64,000 nucleotides of DNA from Scopulibacillus_A cellulosilyticus (GCF_042665295.1 NZ_JBHTCO010000020.1:124001-188000), one strand, 5' to 3'; numbered from the stretch's first letter, positions 15,425 to 25,911 are shown. Translations and numbers: made by a program. Notes: generated by a model from the letters alone, not told the origin.

Positions 15425-18190
15425 TCAACCTGTATTTCTTAACCCGGCTGCAACCCCATTAATCGTAAGAAGCACCTCGCTTAACAATTCATCGGCATCG
15501 TTATTATTATCGTCTTTTTGACGGAGCTCTGTAATAAGGTGTGCTTGAAGGAAATTTAATGGGTCGACATATGGATTGCGAATCCTTACAGATTCCTTAA
15601 TATTTGGTATATGATCAAGCAAGTCGGCTTGTTTTGTAATTTGCAGCACGATTTCTTTCGTTTTATGATACTCTTCTTCGATCTCAGCAAAAATACGTTT
15701 TCCAACAGACTCATCTTTGGCCATATTGGCATATTCTTTTGCTGTCGGCAAGTCCGCTTTTGTTAAAGCCATTTGCAAATTATCTATCGTTGAGCGGAAG
15801 AACGGCCAAGTGAGGTACATACGCTGCAGTAAATCTAAATTTCCTTGTTGCTCCGCAAAACGCTGCAATCCGGTACCTGCGGCAAACCAAGCCGGAAGTA
15901 ATTGACGGCTTTGCGTCCAGGCAAATACCCATGGAATCGCCCGTAAATCCTCGAAACGTTCACTTCCTTTTCGGCTCATTGGTCTTGAACCGATATTCAG
16001 AGAACCTAGCTCAAGCAACGGTGTAGCTTGTCTAAAATATGTTAAGAAGTCAGGATCCTTAAAAACAAGTGATTGATATTTTTCTAAAGAAAAAGCGGAA
16101 ATTTCATCCATTGCATTTTCCCATTCAACTGACCGCGATTGGTTTTGTTCAGCTTCGTTAGATATGTGAGCGATTGCTGTCAGTAATGCGGTCGTCGCTT
16201 GTTCCAAACTCCGATAGGCGATTTCGGAAATCAAATAACGGGCGGAAAGAACCTCACCTTGTTCAGTAATCTTGACACCGTCACCTAATGTTTCAAAAGG
16301 CTGTGACAAAAGGCTGCGATTAAGCGGCCCGCCGCCCCGGCCCAATGAGCCGCCGCGCCCATGGAAAAATTTTAAGCTAATATCATAGTCTTTCGCCATG
16401 TTATGAATTTCTTGCTGCGCTTTGTAAAGTTTCCAATTGGCAGTCAGCGTTCCTCCGTCTTTACTGCTATCCGAATAACCCAACATAATTTCTTGTGAAT
16501 TATTGCGGACTGATAAATGTTTGCGATAAACATCCATTTCGAATAACTGTTTCATAATTTTTGGTCCAAATGTTAAATCATCGATTGTTTCCAGTAATGG
16601 CGCAATATCTAACTTACTGACTGCTTTGCCGTCCGGATAAATGCGGAATAAACCAACTTCCTTCGCTAACACAAGGACCTCCAGTAAATCGCTGGCTGAT
16701 TGTGTCATGCTAATCAAGTAAACTTGAATCGCCCGTTCACCAAATTCCTCCTGCGCCTTTCTAATCATCCGGAAAACATCGATCATTTCTTGTGTTTCCG
16801 GAGAATAAGAATCAAAGATTGAAATAAGGGGTCTTGGGTCTTGCAGGACATTTGTTAATACCTTAATTTTCTCTTCTTCCGGTAATGCTTTATAGTCTGA
16901 AACGATATTCACCGAATGAAAAATTTCCGCAATAGCTGCTTCATGTTCGCCGCTGTGATTACGAATATCGAGCGATGCAAGGTGAAACCCGAAAATTTCA
17001 ACTTGGCGTATTAATTTTTGCAATAAATTTAAAGTATTTCCGTCCGGATGATGGACTTCAATGCTCTTTTGAATCATATTTAAATCCTTAATTAATTCAC
17101 TGGACGAGCGGTACCCTGTATTACTCTTACCGATTTGGACTAACTTTTCAAGCATTATTGTCAGCTTACATCGATAGACTTCATCGTTATTTCGCCATTT
17201 TTTCTTATGTTCCAGCATGCTGATTTCATCCTTGACCGATGCCTGTAATTCGTCGCTTACTTTTACTCTTTTTGTTGAATGGCTTAATCGATGCATTAGT
17301 TCTTCCAGAGTCTCTTTGTATTTAGTCAGTGCTAAATGACGCTGTCTTTCTAATGTCTTCCTGGTTGTTTGTGCTGTGACGTTCGGGTTTCCGTCACGAT
17401 CCCCGCCAATCCAGGAACCGAAACGAAGAAAAGAAGGCACTCTCCATTTTTGATTGTATTTTTCAAAAAGCAAATCCTCTAAATCTTGATGAATTTGCGG
17501 CAGCACATCAAACAAAGTTTCATCAAAATAGTAAAGGCCGTTAGACACCTCATTCATAACCGATAACTTTTTATCTCTCAGTTCATTCGTTTGCCATAAG
17601 GCTGTTATTTCAGTGAATAAATGACCTTCAAGTGCCTTTCTTTCACGTTTTGAACAAGGCTTGTCCAACGCCATAAGTAAATCAGCAATACGCTTGTGAA
17701 TTTGCAGGACAGTTCGTCTTGTCGCTTCTGTCGGGTGTGCGGTTATAATAAGTTCAAGAGATAAGTTTTGCAGTAAATCATTAATCGTGTCGGGTGAAAT
17801 GTGATTTTCAATTAATGACATGACCCCTTGTTCGAGAGAGCCGGGTTGATTTAATGTATCTTCATGTTGCTGATATTCACGACGGCGGCGGATACGATGA
17901 TTTTGTTCAGCAATATTAACAAGATGCAAATAGATAGCAAAAAAGCGTATGACATTCTGTCTTAACGGCGGTTTTAAATTTGTTATTTCTTCTTTTAAAA
18001 GTTTATAAGTATCCGGGTCATTATTTTCCCGAAGTGCTTTCGCTGACTCTCTGATTTTCTTTATTTTATTTAATAGTGTTTCCCCGCCTTCATAAAATAG
18101 GACCTTATCTAATAAATCCTCAAGAATTTTTATATCTTCTTTTAATCGATTATCATAAGTTTGATTTTCTTCTAATAATTTTGTTGTCAT
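15425..18190 (-). CDS. ppc: Phosphoenolpyruvate carboxylase
   Basis: Adds bicarbonate to PEP to give oxaloacetate, refilling the TCA cycle. The protein is about 921 residues from the ATG at 18190, which has AAAGGGAG upstream; a longer reading to 18232 has no good ribosome site. It has the catalytic His in LIITAHPTEATRR (about 147-159), the FHGRGGSLGRGGGP loop and GSRPMSRK. It ends in N-T-G, like PEPC proteins generally. It follows gltD on the same strand, so carbon for 2-oxoglutarate and glutamate synthesis is encoded side by side. B. subtilis itself lacks this enzyme and uses pyruvate carboxylase. Confidence 0.95.
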   Translation of the reverse strand: MTTKLLEENQTYDNRLKEDIKILEDLLDKVLFYEGGETLLNKIKKIRESAKALRENNDPDTYKLLKEEITNLKPPLRQNVIRFFAIYLHLVNIAEQNHRIRRRREYQQHEDTLNQPGSLEQGVMSLIENHISPDTINDLLQNLSLELIITAHPTEATRRTVLQIHKRIADLLMALDKPCSKRERKALEGHLFTEITALWQTNELRDKKLSVMNEVSNGLYYFDETLFDVLPQIHQDLEDLLFEKYNQKWRVPSFLRFGSWIGGDRDGNPNVTAQTTRKTLERQRHLALTKYKETLEELMHRLSHSTKRVKVSDELQASVKDEISMLEHKKKWRNNDEVYRCKLTIMLEKLVQIGKSNTGYRSSSELIKDLNMIQKSIEVHHPDGNTLNLLQKLIRQVEIFGFHLASLDIRNHSGEHEAAIAEIFHSVNIVSDYKALPEEEKIKVLTNVLQDPRPLISIFDSYSPETQEMIDVFRMIRKAQEEFGERAIQVYLISMTQSASDLLEVLVLAKEVGLFRIYPDGKAVSKLDIAPLLETIDDLTFGPKIMKQLFEMDVYRKHLSVRNNSQEIMLGYSDSSKDGGTLTANWKLYKAQQEIHNMAKDYDISLKFFHGRGGSLGRGGGPLNRSLLSQPFETLGDGVKITEQGEVLSARYLISEIAYRSLEQATTALLTAIAHISNEAEQNQSRSVEWENAMDEISAFSLEKYQSLVFKDPDFLTYFRQATPLLELGSLNIGSRPMSRKGSERFEDLRAIPWVFAWTQSRQLLPAWFAAGTGLQRFAEQQGNLDLLQRMYLTWPFFRSTIDNLQMALTKADLPTAKEYANMAKDESVGKRIFAEIEEEYHKTKEIVLQITKQADLLDHIPNIKESVRIRNPYVDPLNFLQAHLITELRQKDDNNNDADELLSEVLLTINGVAAGLRNTG

Positions 18191-18225
18191 GATTTCTCCC
18201 TTTCTATGATGTAAATATAGAATAG

Positions 18226-18289
18226 AATACACCCCTTCTATTTGGTATTTTTCCAGGTGAATTCACCTAACCAAAAGATGAGGTGTATT
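18226..18289 (-). promoter_or_regulatory. Nested-stem structure in the ppc leader
   Basis: Three nested inverted repeats: AATACACC/GGTGTATT (outer), TTTGGT/ACCAAA (middle) and the perfect 14-base palindrome AGGTGAATTCACCT (18255-18268). The stretch lies between a likely ppc promoter and its ribosome site, so it may be an RNA structure or a protein operator. There is no T run, so it is not a plain terminator. Confidence 0.5.
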
Positions 18290-18305
18290 TTCTTTTAATA
18301 AATCC

Positions 18306-18335
18306 TTCATAGAAACCTATTAAAAAACCTTTCAA
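18306..18335 (-). promoter_or_regulatory. Possible ppc promoter
   Basis: On the minus strand TTGAAA, 18 bases, TATGAA. It lies just downstream of the gltD stop, so ppc may be transcribed separately from gltBD. Confidence 0.4.
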
Positions 18336-18348
18336 AAATGAAAATGAT

Positions 18349-19836
18349 TTAACCTAATTTTTTACTCTGCAATAATTTCCCTGTTAAGAAAGTTTCAACT
18401 TCCTCGGCAACTTTTCTTCCTTCTTGAATAGCCCAAACAATCAGACTTTGGCCTTTTCGTGCGTCGCCGGCAGCGTACACGCCTTCTAAATTCGTTTCGA
18501 AACTTTTCTTTTTTGTTTTTATACATTGATTGTTATTTTCAACACTAAGGGTATTAAAGACATCATCCTCTGCGCCTTCAAATCCGGCAGCAATGAGAAC
18601 AAGATCGGCATCCCAAAGTTTTTTCAACTGGTGATTTTCACGAAGCTGCTGAACGCCATTTTCATCAACATATGGTTCAAATGCGACGGTTTCTAACGCC
18701 TTTACCGAACCGTTGCCATTATTAATAAATTTTTTCGTGGACACATGATATTCACGCGGATCTTTACCAAATGCAGCTTCGGCTTCTTTATAAGCGTATT
18801 CCATTTTGAATACCTGAGGGAACTCCGGCCATGGATTTTCAGACGGCCGTTCTTCCGGAAGCCTGCCGTGCTTGCCAAATTGAACAACACTTTGACAGCC
18901 TTGCCTTAATGCGGTTGCTACACAATCTGCACCGGTATCCCCTCCGCCGATAACAATGACGTTTTTCCCTTTAGCAGAAATTTCAGGAGCTGGGCTTTCA
19001 GGATTTAACAGATGCTTTGTACTTGCGGTTAGGTAAGTCATTGCAGGATAGATACCTTGCAATTCTCTGCCTGCGACCGGCAATTCGCGGTGCTTCGTTG
19101 CACCTGTACATAGGATAACCGCATCATACTGGTCACGAAGCTCTTCCATAGTGATGTCTTGCCCAATATTAATATTCGTTTTAAACTTAATGCCTTCCTT
19201 TTCTAATAAGTTAACCCTGCGGTTAACCACCTGCTTATCGATTTTCATATTAGGAATCCCGTACATTAATAACCCGCCAATACGATCTTCCCTTTCATAA
19301 ACCGTTACATCATGACCTGCCTGATTCAGTTGATCAGCACTGGCAAGACCGGCGGGGCCGGAACCGACAACCGCCACACGGCAGCCGGTTCTTTTCTTCG
19401 GCATTCTGATATTGACCCAGCCATTTTCAAATGCTTTATCAATAATCGCTTGCTCAATGGATTTGATCGCTACAGGTGATGAGACTAAACCGGCTGTACA
19501 TGAACCTTCACATGGAGCCGGACAGGCTCTCCCGGTAAATTCGGGAAAATTATTAGTCTTTGCTAAACGTTGATAGGCTTCATACCATTTTCCTTGATAG
19601 ACAAGCTCGTTCCACTCAGGTATTAAGTTATATAGAGGGCAGCCCGTTGTTGCACGATTAAGGTCCATACCTATTTGACAAAAGGGAACTCCGCAATCCA
19701 TACAACGCGAGCTTTGAGACTTAAGATCGTCATCTTGAAGTTTTTGCTGATATTCGTTCCAATCATTCAGTCTTTGAAGCGGGTGAGCTTCTGCAGGTTC
19801 TTTACGTTTGATATCTATAAATGCTGTCTTCACCAT
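18349..19836 (-). CDS. gltD: Glutamate synthase small subunit
   Basis: The NADPH-oxidising beta subunit of glutamate synthase, passing electrons to GltB. It is 495 residues. The N-terminal Fe-S domain has cysteines in CMDCGVPFC, CPLYN and CPAPCEGSC (about 42-110). An FAD motif VVGSGPAGLASA (about 150) and an NADPH motif VIGGGDTGADC (about 295) follow. It lies 11 bases after gltB on the same transcript. Confidence 0.95.
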   Translation of the reverse strand: MVKTAFIDIKRKEPAEAHPLQRLNDWNEYQQKLQDDDLKSQSSRCMDCGVPFCQIGMDLNRATTGCPLYNLIPEWNELVYQGKWYEAYQRLAKTNNFPEFTGRACPAPCEGSCTAGLVSSPVAIKSIEQAIIDKAFENGWVNIRMPKKRTGCRVAVVGSGPAGLASADQLNQAGHDVTVYEREDRIGGLLMYGIPNMKIDKQVVNRRVNLLEKEGIKFKTNINIGQDITMEELRDQYDAVILCTGATKHRELPVAGRELQGIYPAMTYLTASTKHLLNPESPAPEISAKGKNVIVIGGGDTGADCVATALRQGCQSVVQFGKHGRLPEERPSENPWPEFPQVFKMEYAYKEAEAAFGKDPREYHVSTKKFINNGNGSVKALETVAFEPYVDENGVQQLRENHQLKKLWDADLVLIAAGFEGAEDDVFNTLSVENNNQCIKTKKKSFETNLEGVYAAGDARKGQSLIVWAIQEGRKVAEEVETFLTGKLLQSKKLG

Positions 19837-19847
19837 TTGCTTCCCTC

Positions 19848-22800
19848 CTAAACCAATTCGCGAGCTGTATCTATTTGATCATCTATAGATTTCCCGTCCT
19901 TTTTCCAATTAAAGGCTTCTAATTTCGCATCTTTTTCACTCAGTCCTTGCGATTTAAAATGTGCAATTAATTCTTGCATATCTTGATATTCACGCGGTAC
20001 AACTTTTATAAATGATGATCTGGCTTGATGCCAATTATTAATAATTTGTTTCGCCTTCGGACTGCCTGTTAATTGGGCATGCTGGTGGATCATAGTAAAT
20101 ATTTTCATAGATTCATCTTCATCTTGTATTTTCTGGACATCCACAAGGTCAAAATTGATATGGTGATCGATCCTTTTATCAGATAAAATATAGGCGGTTC
20201 CTCCCGACATACCCGCAGCAAAGTTTTTCCCTATTTCGCCGAGAATAACAACACATCCGCCAGTCATATATTCACAGCCATGATCACCAATACCTTCTAC
20301 AACTGCATTCACGCCGCTGTTCCGTACACAGAAACGCTGCCCGGCTTTTCCTCTTATATAAGCCTCGCCGGACGTAGCACCATAAAAAGCGACATTACCT
20401 ATAATTGCTTGATCATCAGCACCATTTTCGGTTGGACGAACAATCAGCTTGCCGCCCGATAAACCTTTACCAATGTAATCATTAACGTCGCCTTCTAACT
20501 TCATTGAAATACCTTTAGGAAGAAACGCTCCAAAGCTTTGACCGGCAGATCCTCTTAATGACAGAAATAATGAATCTTCAGGCATACCGCTGGCACCGTA
20601 ACGTTTTGTCAATAGGTGTCCAAGCGTTGTCCCTGCGGTTCTATCCGTATTTTTGATATCAAAAGCGAATTGTCCCCGCTGATGCTGATTGATTAAAGGT
20701 GTACAGGCAGGAATCAGCGTCCGGAAGTCAAAGGATTTTTCAAGCTGATGATCTTGTTGTTTTGTACAATACGCAGATTGGCTGCTATTATGCTGATACA
20801 GAAGTTTTGAAAGATTTAAATGTTTGGCTTTCCAATGCTCCGCGACATTGTCTTTTACCTTTAAAAGGTGAGTTTCGCCTACCATTTCTTTTAGAGAACG
20901 GTATCCGCAAGCTGCTAAGATTTCCCTGATATCCTCAGCTATAAATCGCATATAATTGACAATATGATCAGGACTTCCCATAAATTTTTCTCTTAGTTTT
21001 GGATTTTGTGTAGCAATTCCTACAGGACATGTATCTAAATGGCAAGCTCTCATCATAAGACATCCTAATACAACAAGCGGTGCTGTTGAAAAGCCGTACT
21101 CCTCCGCACCAAGGCACGCGGCAATGATAACATCCTTTCCGGTCATCAGTTTTCCGTCAGTTTCCAAAACAACACGGTCGCGAAGGCCATTTAACATTAA
21201 AGTTTGATGTGTTTCGGCTAAACCAATTTCCCAAGGGATTCCCGCATGCTTAAGGCTTGTTTTCGGTGAAGCGCCTGTACCGCCGTCGTGGCCGCTGATC
21301 AGTATCACGTCAGCCATACCTTTGGCAACGCCGGCCGCAATTGTACCTACACCGGCTTTTGCAGCCAATTTCACACTGATTCTTGCCGAAGGATTAGCGC
21401 GCTTAAGGTCATAAATTAATTGCGCTAAGTCTTCAATAGAATAGATGTCGTGATGCGGCGGCGGTGAAATCAAACCAACGCCGGGAGTTGAACCTCTGAC
21501 TTCAGCAACCCAAGGGTATACTTTATGGCTAGGCAATTGTCCGCCTTCACCGGGTTTAGCCCCTTGAGCCATTTTGATTTGAATTTCTTCCGCATTTGTA
21601 AGGTAATGACTTGTAACCCCAAAGCGGCCTGAGGCTACCTGCTTAATAGCACTGCGGCGCCAATCACCATTTTCATCACGGGAAAATCTTTCTGATTCTT
21701 CTCCGCCCTCTCCGCTGTTGCTTTTTCCGCCGATACGGTTCATTGCGACAGCTAAAGCTTCATGAGCTTCTTTACTAATTGAGCCGTAAGACATCGCTCC
21801 TGTTTTAAATCGTTTAAAAATACTTTCAGCAGATTCCACTTCGTCAATAGGCACAGGTTCGCGGTCACTTGTAATGGTCAACATGCTGCGAATGGTTGAA
21901 AAAGGTTCCTGTTCTTTCATTTCAACGAACTTCCGATAAAGTTCCTGATCATTTTTTCTTGCTGCCCGCTGCAAAATATGAATCATTTGCGGATTAAATT
22001 GGTGATGCTCGCCTTCTTTTCGCCATTGCAATTCACTGCCAGGATCTAATGTTTGATCATTTGACAAGCGGTCAAGACACGCCTTTTGATGGCGAATAAG
22101 CACTTCTTTCGTGATCTCATCCAGTGTAATACCGTCAATTTGCGAATGAGTTCCAGTAAAATATTGATCAAGGACGACATTCGCGATACCTACCGCCTCA
22201 AAAGTTTGCGCGCCGCGGTAACTTTGAATTGTAGAGATGCCTATCTTTGACATCACCTTAACGACCCCGCTGACAAGCGCCTCAATATATTGATCAATTG
22301 CCTCTGATACTGAGAAATCAAGGTGACCTTGATTAACTAATTCCGCGATGCTCTCATAAGCAAGATAAGGATGTACAGCATCCGCGCCGTAACCTAACAG
22401 CATTGCCATATGATGGACATCTCTCGGCTCACCGGAATCAACGATTAAACTGACTTGAGTTCTCTTTCCAATTCTGATCAAATGCTGATGCAGAGCAGAA
22501 GCAGCCAGTAATGCCGGGATAGGCGCGTTCTTCTCATCAACATTGCGATCAGAAAGAACGATTAGTGAACTGCCATTTTCGATAGCCAGTTCCGCTTCCC
22601 TAAAGAGCTCTTCCAGTGTTTCTTCAATCCCCTTTTCAATAGGAAAAGTCATATTCAATGTCCAAGGGGATTCTGAAAGCTGCTGTACATCATAAAACAT
22701 TGATGTTGTTAAAAATGGATGTTTAAGTTGTATAAAACGATCATGATCCCCGCGCCAGCTTCCTTTTGAACCTATCCATGTTAACGTTGATGTAACACAG

Positions 22801-24386
22801 TCCTCTCTTATCGAATCAATAGGAGGATTAGTGACTTGGGCAAATGATTGTTTAAAATAGTAATATAACAGCTGAGGACGGTTGGAAAGAACTGCTAACG
22901 GTGTATCAACACCCATTGAACCGGTAGGATCCTTTCCTTCTTCCGCCATTGGCTTGATTGTTTTCATTAGCTCTTCATAATGATAGCCATAAGCTTTTTG
23001 CAGGAAAATAAGCTCTTCTTCTTTAGATGCTTGAATCATAGAGGCTGTTTCATTTCCCAAATGAATAACTGACTTTTTAAGCCTTTCACTGTAAGGCTTT
23101 TTAGAGGAAATGATTTCTTTTAGTTCAGCATCAGGCACAATACGTCCTTCTTCTAAATCAACAAAAAGCATTTGTCCAGGCATTAAATGACACTTTTCTT
23201 TTATATTTGATTCTTCAACATCAATAACGCCGACTTCTGATGAAAAAATAATCCGGTCATCATAAGTAACATAATACCTTCCAGGCCTTAAGCCGTTGCG
23301 GTCCAGAACAGCGCCAATTTGCCGCCCGTTTGTAAAACCCAATGCCATAGGTCCATCCCAGGCTTCCATGAATAGACTGTTAAATTCATAGAAAGACCGC
23401 TTGTTTTCTTCCATGCTATAATCTTTTTCCCAAGGCTCCGGAACCATCATCATGACGGCTTCAGGCAGTGAATATCCGCTCAATGTTAAAAATTCCAAGA
23501 CATTATCAAACATCGCGGAGTCACTGCCTTTTTCATCTATTACAGGCTTTAAATCTTTGATGTATTCTTTGAATGATGTCTGCAGGAGCTGCTCTTCTCT
23601 TGCTTTAAACCAATTGGCATTTCCCTTAATCGTGTTAATTTCGCCGTTATGGACAACGAGGCGGTTAGGATGCGCTCTTTCCCAGCTTGGAAAAGTATTT
23701 GTACTAAACCGGGAGTGAACAAGCGCGAAACTTGATGTAAATTCCGGATTCCCTAAATCTATATAAAACGCGGCTATTTGCTCGGGATTAAGCATACCTT
23801 TATATACAATCGTTTGGCTTGAAAAACTGGCTATATAAAGGTCTGTGGAAAATGTCCGTTCTAACCGTTTTCTTATAATATATAAACGTTTTTCAAAATC
23901 TAACGTTGACTCATCGCCACCCTTTTTAATGAAAACTTGCTGGATAAACGGCTGAATGTCACGAGCCTGTTCACCGATATTCTCAGAACTGACCGGAACC
24001 GTCCGCCAGCCAAGAATCGATAATTGGTGGTTTATTACTTCTTTTTTTAATGCTTTCCGAACTTGTTCTTGCTTTTCCTTATCTTGGGGCAAAAATAACA
24101 TCCCTACTGCATAATCCCCTTTGTCAGGTAAAGAAAATGAACAATCTTCTTTGAAAAAAACATGCGGGATTTGCACTAAAATCCCGGCGCCGTCACCGGT
24201 TTCACCGTCTGCGCTTCTTCCAGCCCGGTGATCCAACCGGCATAACATTTCTAAAGCTTTTGAAACAATCTCATGAGAGGCACGGTCTTTTACATCGGCG
24301 TAAAAGCCGATTCCACATGCGTCATGCTCATACTCTGGCCGATAAAGCCCTGTTGTCTTGATATTCATGTGCGCGTTCAATTGCAT
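19848..24386 (-). CDS. gltB: Glutamate synthase large subunit
   Basis: Makes two glutamates from glutamine and 2-oxoglutarate with GltD. About 1512 residues from ATG 24386; upstream in-frame codons sit within the ribosome site. A short propeptide precedes the catalytic N-terminal Cys of the class II amidotransferase domain (C-G-I-G-F-Y). The central and FMN domains follow, with a 3Fe-4S cysteine set (CLMMRACHLDTCPVG, C-x5-C-x4-C). The C-terminal GXGXG beta-helix ends the protein. Transcribed divergently from gltC, whose product probably activates it. In B. subtilis this gene is called gltA. Confidence 0.95.
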   Translation of the reverse strand: MQLNAHMNIKTTGLYRPEYEHDACGIGFYADVKDRASHEIVSKALEMLCRLDHRAGRSADGETGDGAGILVQIPHVFFKEDCSFSLPDKGDYAVGMLFLPQDKEKQEQVRKALKKEVINHQLSILGWRTVPVSSENIGEQARDIQPFIQQVFIKKGGDESTLDFEKRLYIIRKRLERTFSTDLYIASFSSQTIVYKGMLNPEQIAAFYIDLGNPEFTSSFALVHSRFSTNTFPSWERAHPNRLVVHNGEINTIKGNANWFKAREEQLLQTSFKEYIKDLKPVIDEKGSDSAMFDNVLEFLTLSGYSLPEAVMMMVPEPWEKDYSMEENKRSFYEFNSLFMEAWDGPMALGFTNGRQIGAVLDRNGLRPGRYYVTYDDRIIFSSEVGVIDVEESNIKEKCHLMPGQMLFVDLEEGRIVPDAELKEIISSKKPYSERLKKSVIHLGNETASMIQASKEEELIFLQKAYGYHYEELMKTIKPMAEEGKDPTGSMGVDTPLAVLSNRPQLLYYYFKQSFAQVTNPPIDSIREDCVTSTLTWIGSKGSWRGDHDRFIQLKHPFLTTSMFYDVQQLSESPWTLNMTFPIEKGIEETLEELFREAELAIENGSSLIVLSDRNVDEKNAPIPALLAASALHQHLIRIGKRTQVSLIVDSGEPRDVHHMAMLLGYGADAVHPYLAYESIAELVNQGHLDFSVSEAIDQYIEALVSGVVKVMSKIGISTIQSYRGAQTFEAVGIANVVLDQYFTGTHSQIDGITLDEITKEVLIRHQKACLDRLSNDQTLDPGSELQWRKEGEHHQFNPQMIHILQRAARKNDQELYRKFVEMKEQEPFSTIRSMLTITSDREPVPIDEVESAESIFKRFKTGAMSYGSISKEAHEALAVAMNRIGGKSNSGEGGEESERFSRDENGDWRRSAIKQVASGRFGVTSHYLTNAEEIQIKMAQGAKPGEGGQLPSHKVYPWVAEVRGSTPGVGLISPPPHHDIYSIEDLAQLIYDLKRANPSARISVKLAAKAGVGTIAAGVAKGMADVILISGHDGGTGASPKTSLKHAGIPWEIGLAETHQTLMLNGLRDRVVLETDGKLMTGKDVIIAACLGAEEYGFSTAPLVVLGCLMMRACHLDTCPVGIATQNPKLREKFMGSPDHIVNYMRFIAEDIREILAACGYRSLKEMVGETHLLKVKDNVAEHWKAKHLNLSKLLYQHNSSQSAYCTKQQDHQLEKSFDFRTLIPACTPLINQHQRGQFAFDIKNTDRTAGTTLGHLLTKRYGASGMPEDSLFLSLRGSAGQSFGAFLPKGISMKLEGDVNDYIGKGLSGGKLIVRPTENGADDQAIIGNVAFYGATSGEAYIRGKAGQRFCVRNSGVNAVVEGIGDHGCEYMTGGCVVILGEIGKNFAAGMSGGTAYILSDKRIDHHINFDLVDVQKIQDEDESMKIFTMIHQHAQLTGSPKAKQIINNWHQARSSFIKVVPREYQDMQELIAHFKSQGLSEKDAKLEAFNWKKDGKSIDDQIDTARELV

Positions 24387-24486
24387 CATCCTCTCCATTA
24401 ACAAACCGGTCTATCTGAAAATTTTGTTATATTTAGTTTACATGAAGATGATTAATCTTTACAATATATATATAAGATCATAATAA

Positions 24487-24499
24487 TCTCAAATTGAGA
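24487..24499. promoter_or_regulatory. LysR-type T-N11-A box between gltB and gltC
   Basis: TCTCAAATTGAGA is an inverted repeat with the T-N11-A form of LysR-family sites, in the divergent gltB/gltC promoter region and close to gltC. It is the expected place and type for a GltC box. Confidence 0.7.
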
Positions 24500-24518
24500 A
24501 CGATAGGAAATGAAGGCA

Positions 24519-25433
24519 ATGGAATTAAGACAATTAATATATTTTAAAGAAGTAGCCAAGCTTGAACATGTGAGCCGTGCAGCTGAATCTCTTCATGTGG
24601 CCCAATCTGCTGTCAGCAGGCAAATTTCTTTATTAGAAAATGAATTAGGCGTGGATTTATTTACACGAGAAAATAGAAGTGTGAGACTTACTCAAATCGG
24701 CCGGCTTTTCTTAGAACATACAGAAAGGGTCATCGCTGAATTAGAACAGGCGAAGCAAAGAATTGAGGAGTATTTGAATCCTGATCAAGGAACAATCCGT
24801 CTCGGCTTTTCAACAACACTTTCAATTCACACCCTTCCCATGGTTATGACGCAATTCCGAACCGAACACCCGAATATCAATTTTCAATTGCATCAAGGCA
24901 CCATGGATTACTTAATTAAATTGATTGAACGCGGTGATATCGATATTGCACTGGCTGCGCCCGTTCCAACAAACCATCCAAATATAAAAGGAAAAGTTTT
25001 TTTCACGGAAAAAATGTCAGCCCTTGTACCCAACAATCATGAATTAGCCGATAAAAGCCACTTGAGGCTAATTGAGCTCCGTTCTGAACGATTTATTACT
25101 TTCCGTTCCGGATTTTCTTTACGCGATATTGTTATTAAAGCTTGTAAACAGACCGGCTTTACACCAGAAATCGCCTTTGAAGGGGAAGATATGGATACTA
25201 TTAAGGGGCTGGTTTCTGCGGGATTGGGTATTGCTATTATTCCCGAGCACGCGATGGCTTATGATGTTCCAGATATGGTCAGCATCCCGATTATTGAACC
25301 TGATATTATACGTTCAGTTGGCGCAATCGTTCCAAAACATCGGGAACTTGCCCCTTCTGAGGAATTGTTCTTTCAGTTTTCGAAGGATTTTTACGACCGA
25401 TTATACCGTTTTGGGAAACAAGAAAGCTGGTAA
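24519..25433 (+). CDS. gltC: GltC-type LysR transcriptional regulator
   Basis: 304 residues. The N-terminal winged HTH is typical of LysR (MELRQLIYFKEVAKLEHVSRAAESLHVAQSAVSRQI region, about 1-60) and a periplasmic-binding-like effector domain follows. The start at 24519 matches the family's MELRQL beginning; an ATG nine bases earlier is also possible. Divergent position next to gltBD and a T-N11-A box between them support the role of GltC, which activates gltAB in Bacillus according to 2-oxoglutarate and glutamate levels. Confidence 0.88.
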   Translation: MELRQLIYFKEVAKLEHVSRAAESLHVAQSAVSRQISLLENELGVDLFTRENRSVRLTQIGRLFLEHTERVIAELEQAKQRIEEYLNPDQGTIRLGFSTTLSIHTLPMVMTQFRTEHPNINFQLHQGTMDYLIKLIERGDIDIALAAPVPTNHPNIKGKVFFTEKMSALVPNNHELADKSHLRLIELRSERFITFRSGFSLRDIVIKACKQTGFTPEIAFEGEDMDTIKGLVSAGLGIAIIPEHAMAYDVPDMVSIPIIEPDIIRSVGAIVPKHRELAPSEELFFQFSKDFYDRLYRFGKQESW

Positions 25434-25576
25434 AGAAAACTTGGCTGGTGCCAAGCCTTAAGGCGTAGGTAACTGCCTAGCTGCACTTATACTTTCGTCC
25501 TTTAGTGAACTTAAACATTCAGAAAGTATAAAGAAAAATAGTGTAAAGAAATAGTGTTGCCTCAAAGGAGACAACA
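25434..25576. terminator. Hairpins between gltC and yjzC
   Basis: Three inverted repeats: TTGGC/GCCAA just after the gltC stop, TTATACTTTC/GAAAGTATAA (25487-25531), and AATAGTGTTG/CAACACTATT (25550-25581), which overlaps the yjzC stop. They probably end transcription from both sides, though T runs are short. Confidence 0.55.
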
Positions 25577-25762
25577 CTATTTTGATTTTTTAGGTCTTCG
25601 CATCCATTTTCGATCTTCATTTTTATTCTCAGGAAAACGCTCTCCCGCTGCCAATTCTACGACTTGGGGATCTTTTACCATGCTTCCGGTCTCGCCGATT
25701 TCCATGTAAATACCATGATTAGGCGCTTTTTCACCTGGATGAAAGTAATTCTGTTGTCCCAT
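25577..25762 (-). CDS. yjzC: YjzC-like small protein
   Basis: 61 residues starting MGQQNYFHPGEKAPN; the ATG at 25762 has AAGGAGG upstream, while a longer reading does not. It has the YjzC family layout: PGEKAPNxGIYxEIGETGSMVKDPQ, then AGERFPE, and a basic tail (RRPKKSK). Function is unknown; homologues are widespread in Bacillales. Confidence 0.85.
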   Translation of the reverse strand: MGQQNYFHPGEKAPNHGIYMEIGETGSMVKDPQVVELAAGERFPENKNEDRKWMRRPKKSK

Positions 25763-25875
25763 AACTGTTACCTCCTTTTCTACTTTAATGTTCCCAAAAA
25801 AACTAAATACATTATTAAAATGAGGATTAAAAGATATAAAAAAATTTAAATTAGGAGACTGTACCAAATTAAAAA

Positions 25876-25908
25876 TAAGAGCCCGCGAATGCTATTCACA
25901 GGCTCTTA
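25876..25908 (-). terminator. Terminator of lipM-lipA
   Basis: On the minus strand TAAGAGCCTGTGAAT pairs with ATTCGCGGGCTCTTA, followed by TTTTTAA. It starts directly after the lipA stop. Confidence 0.85.
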
Positions 25909-25911
25909 TCC

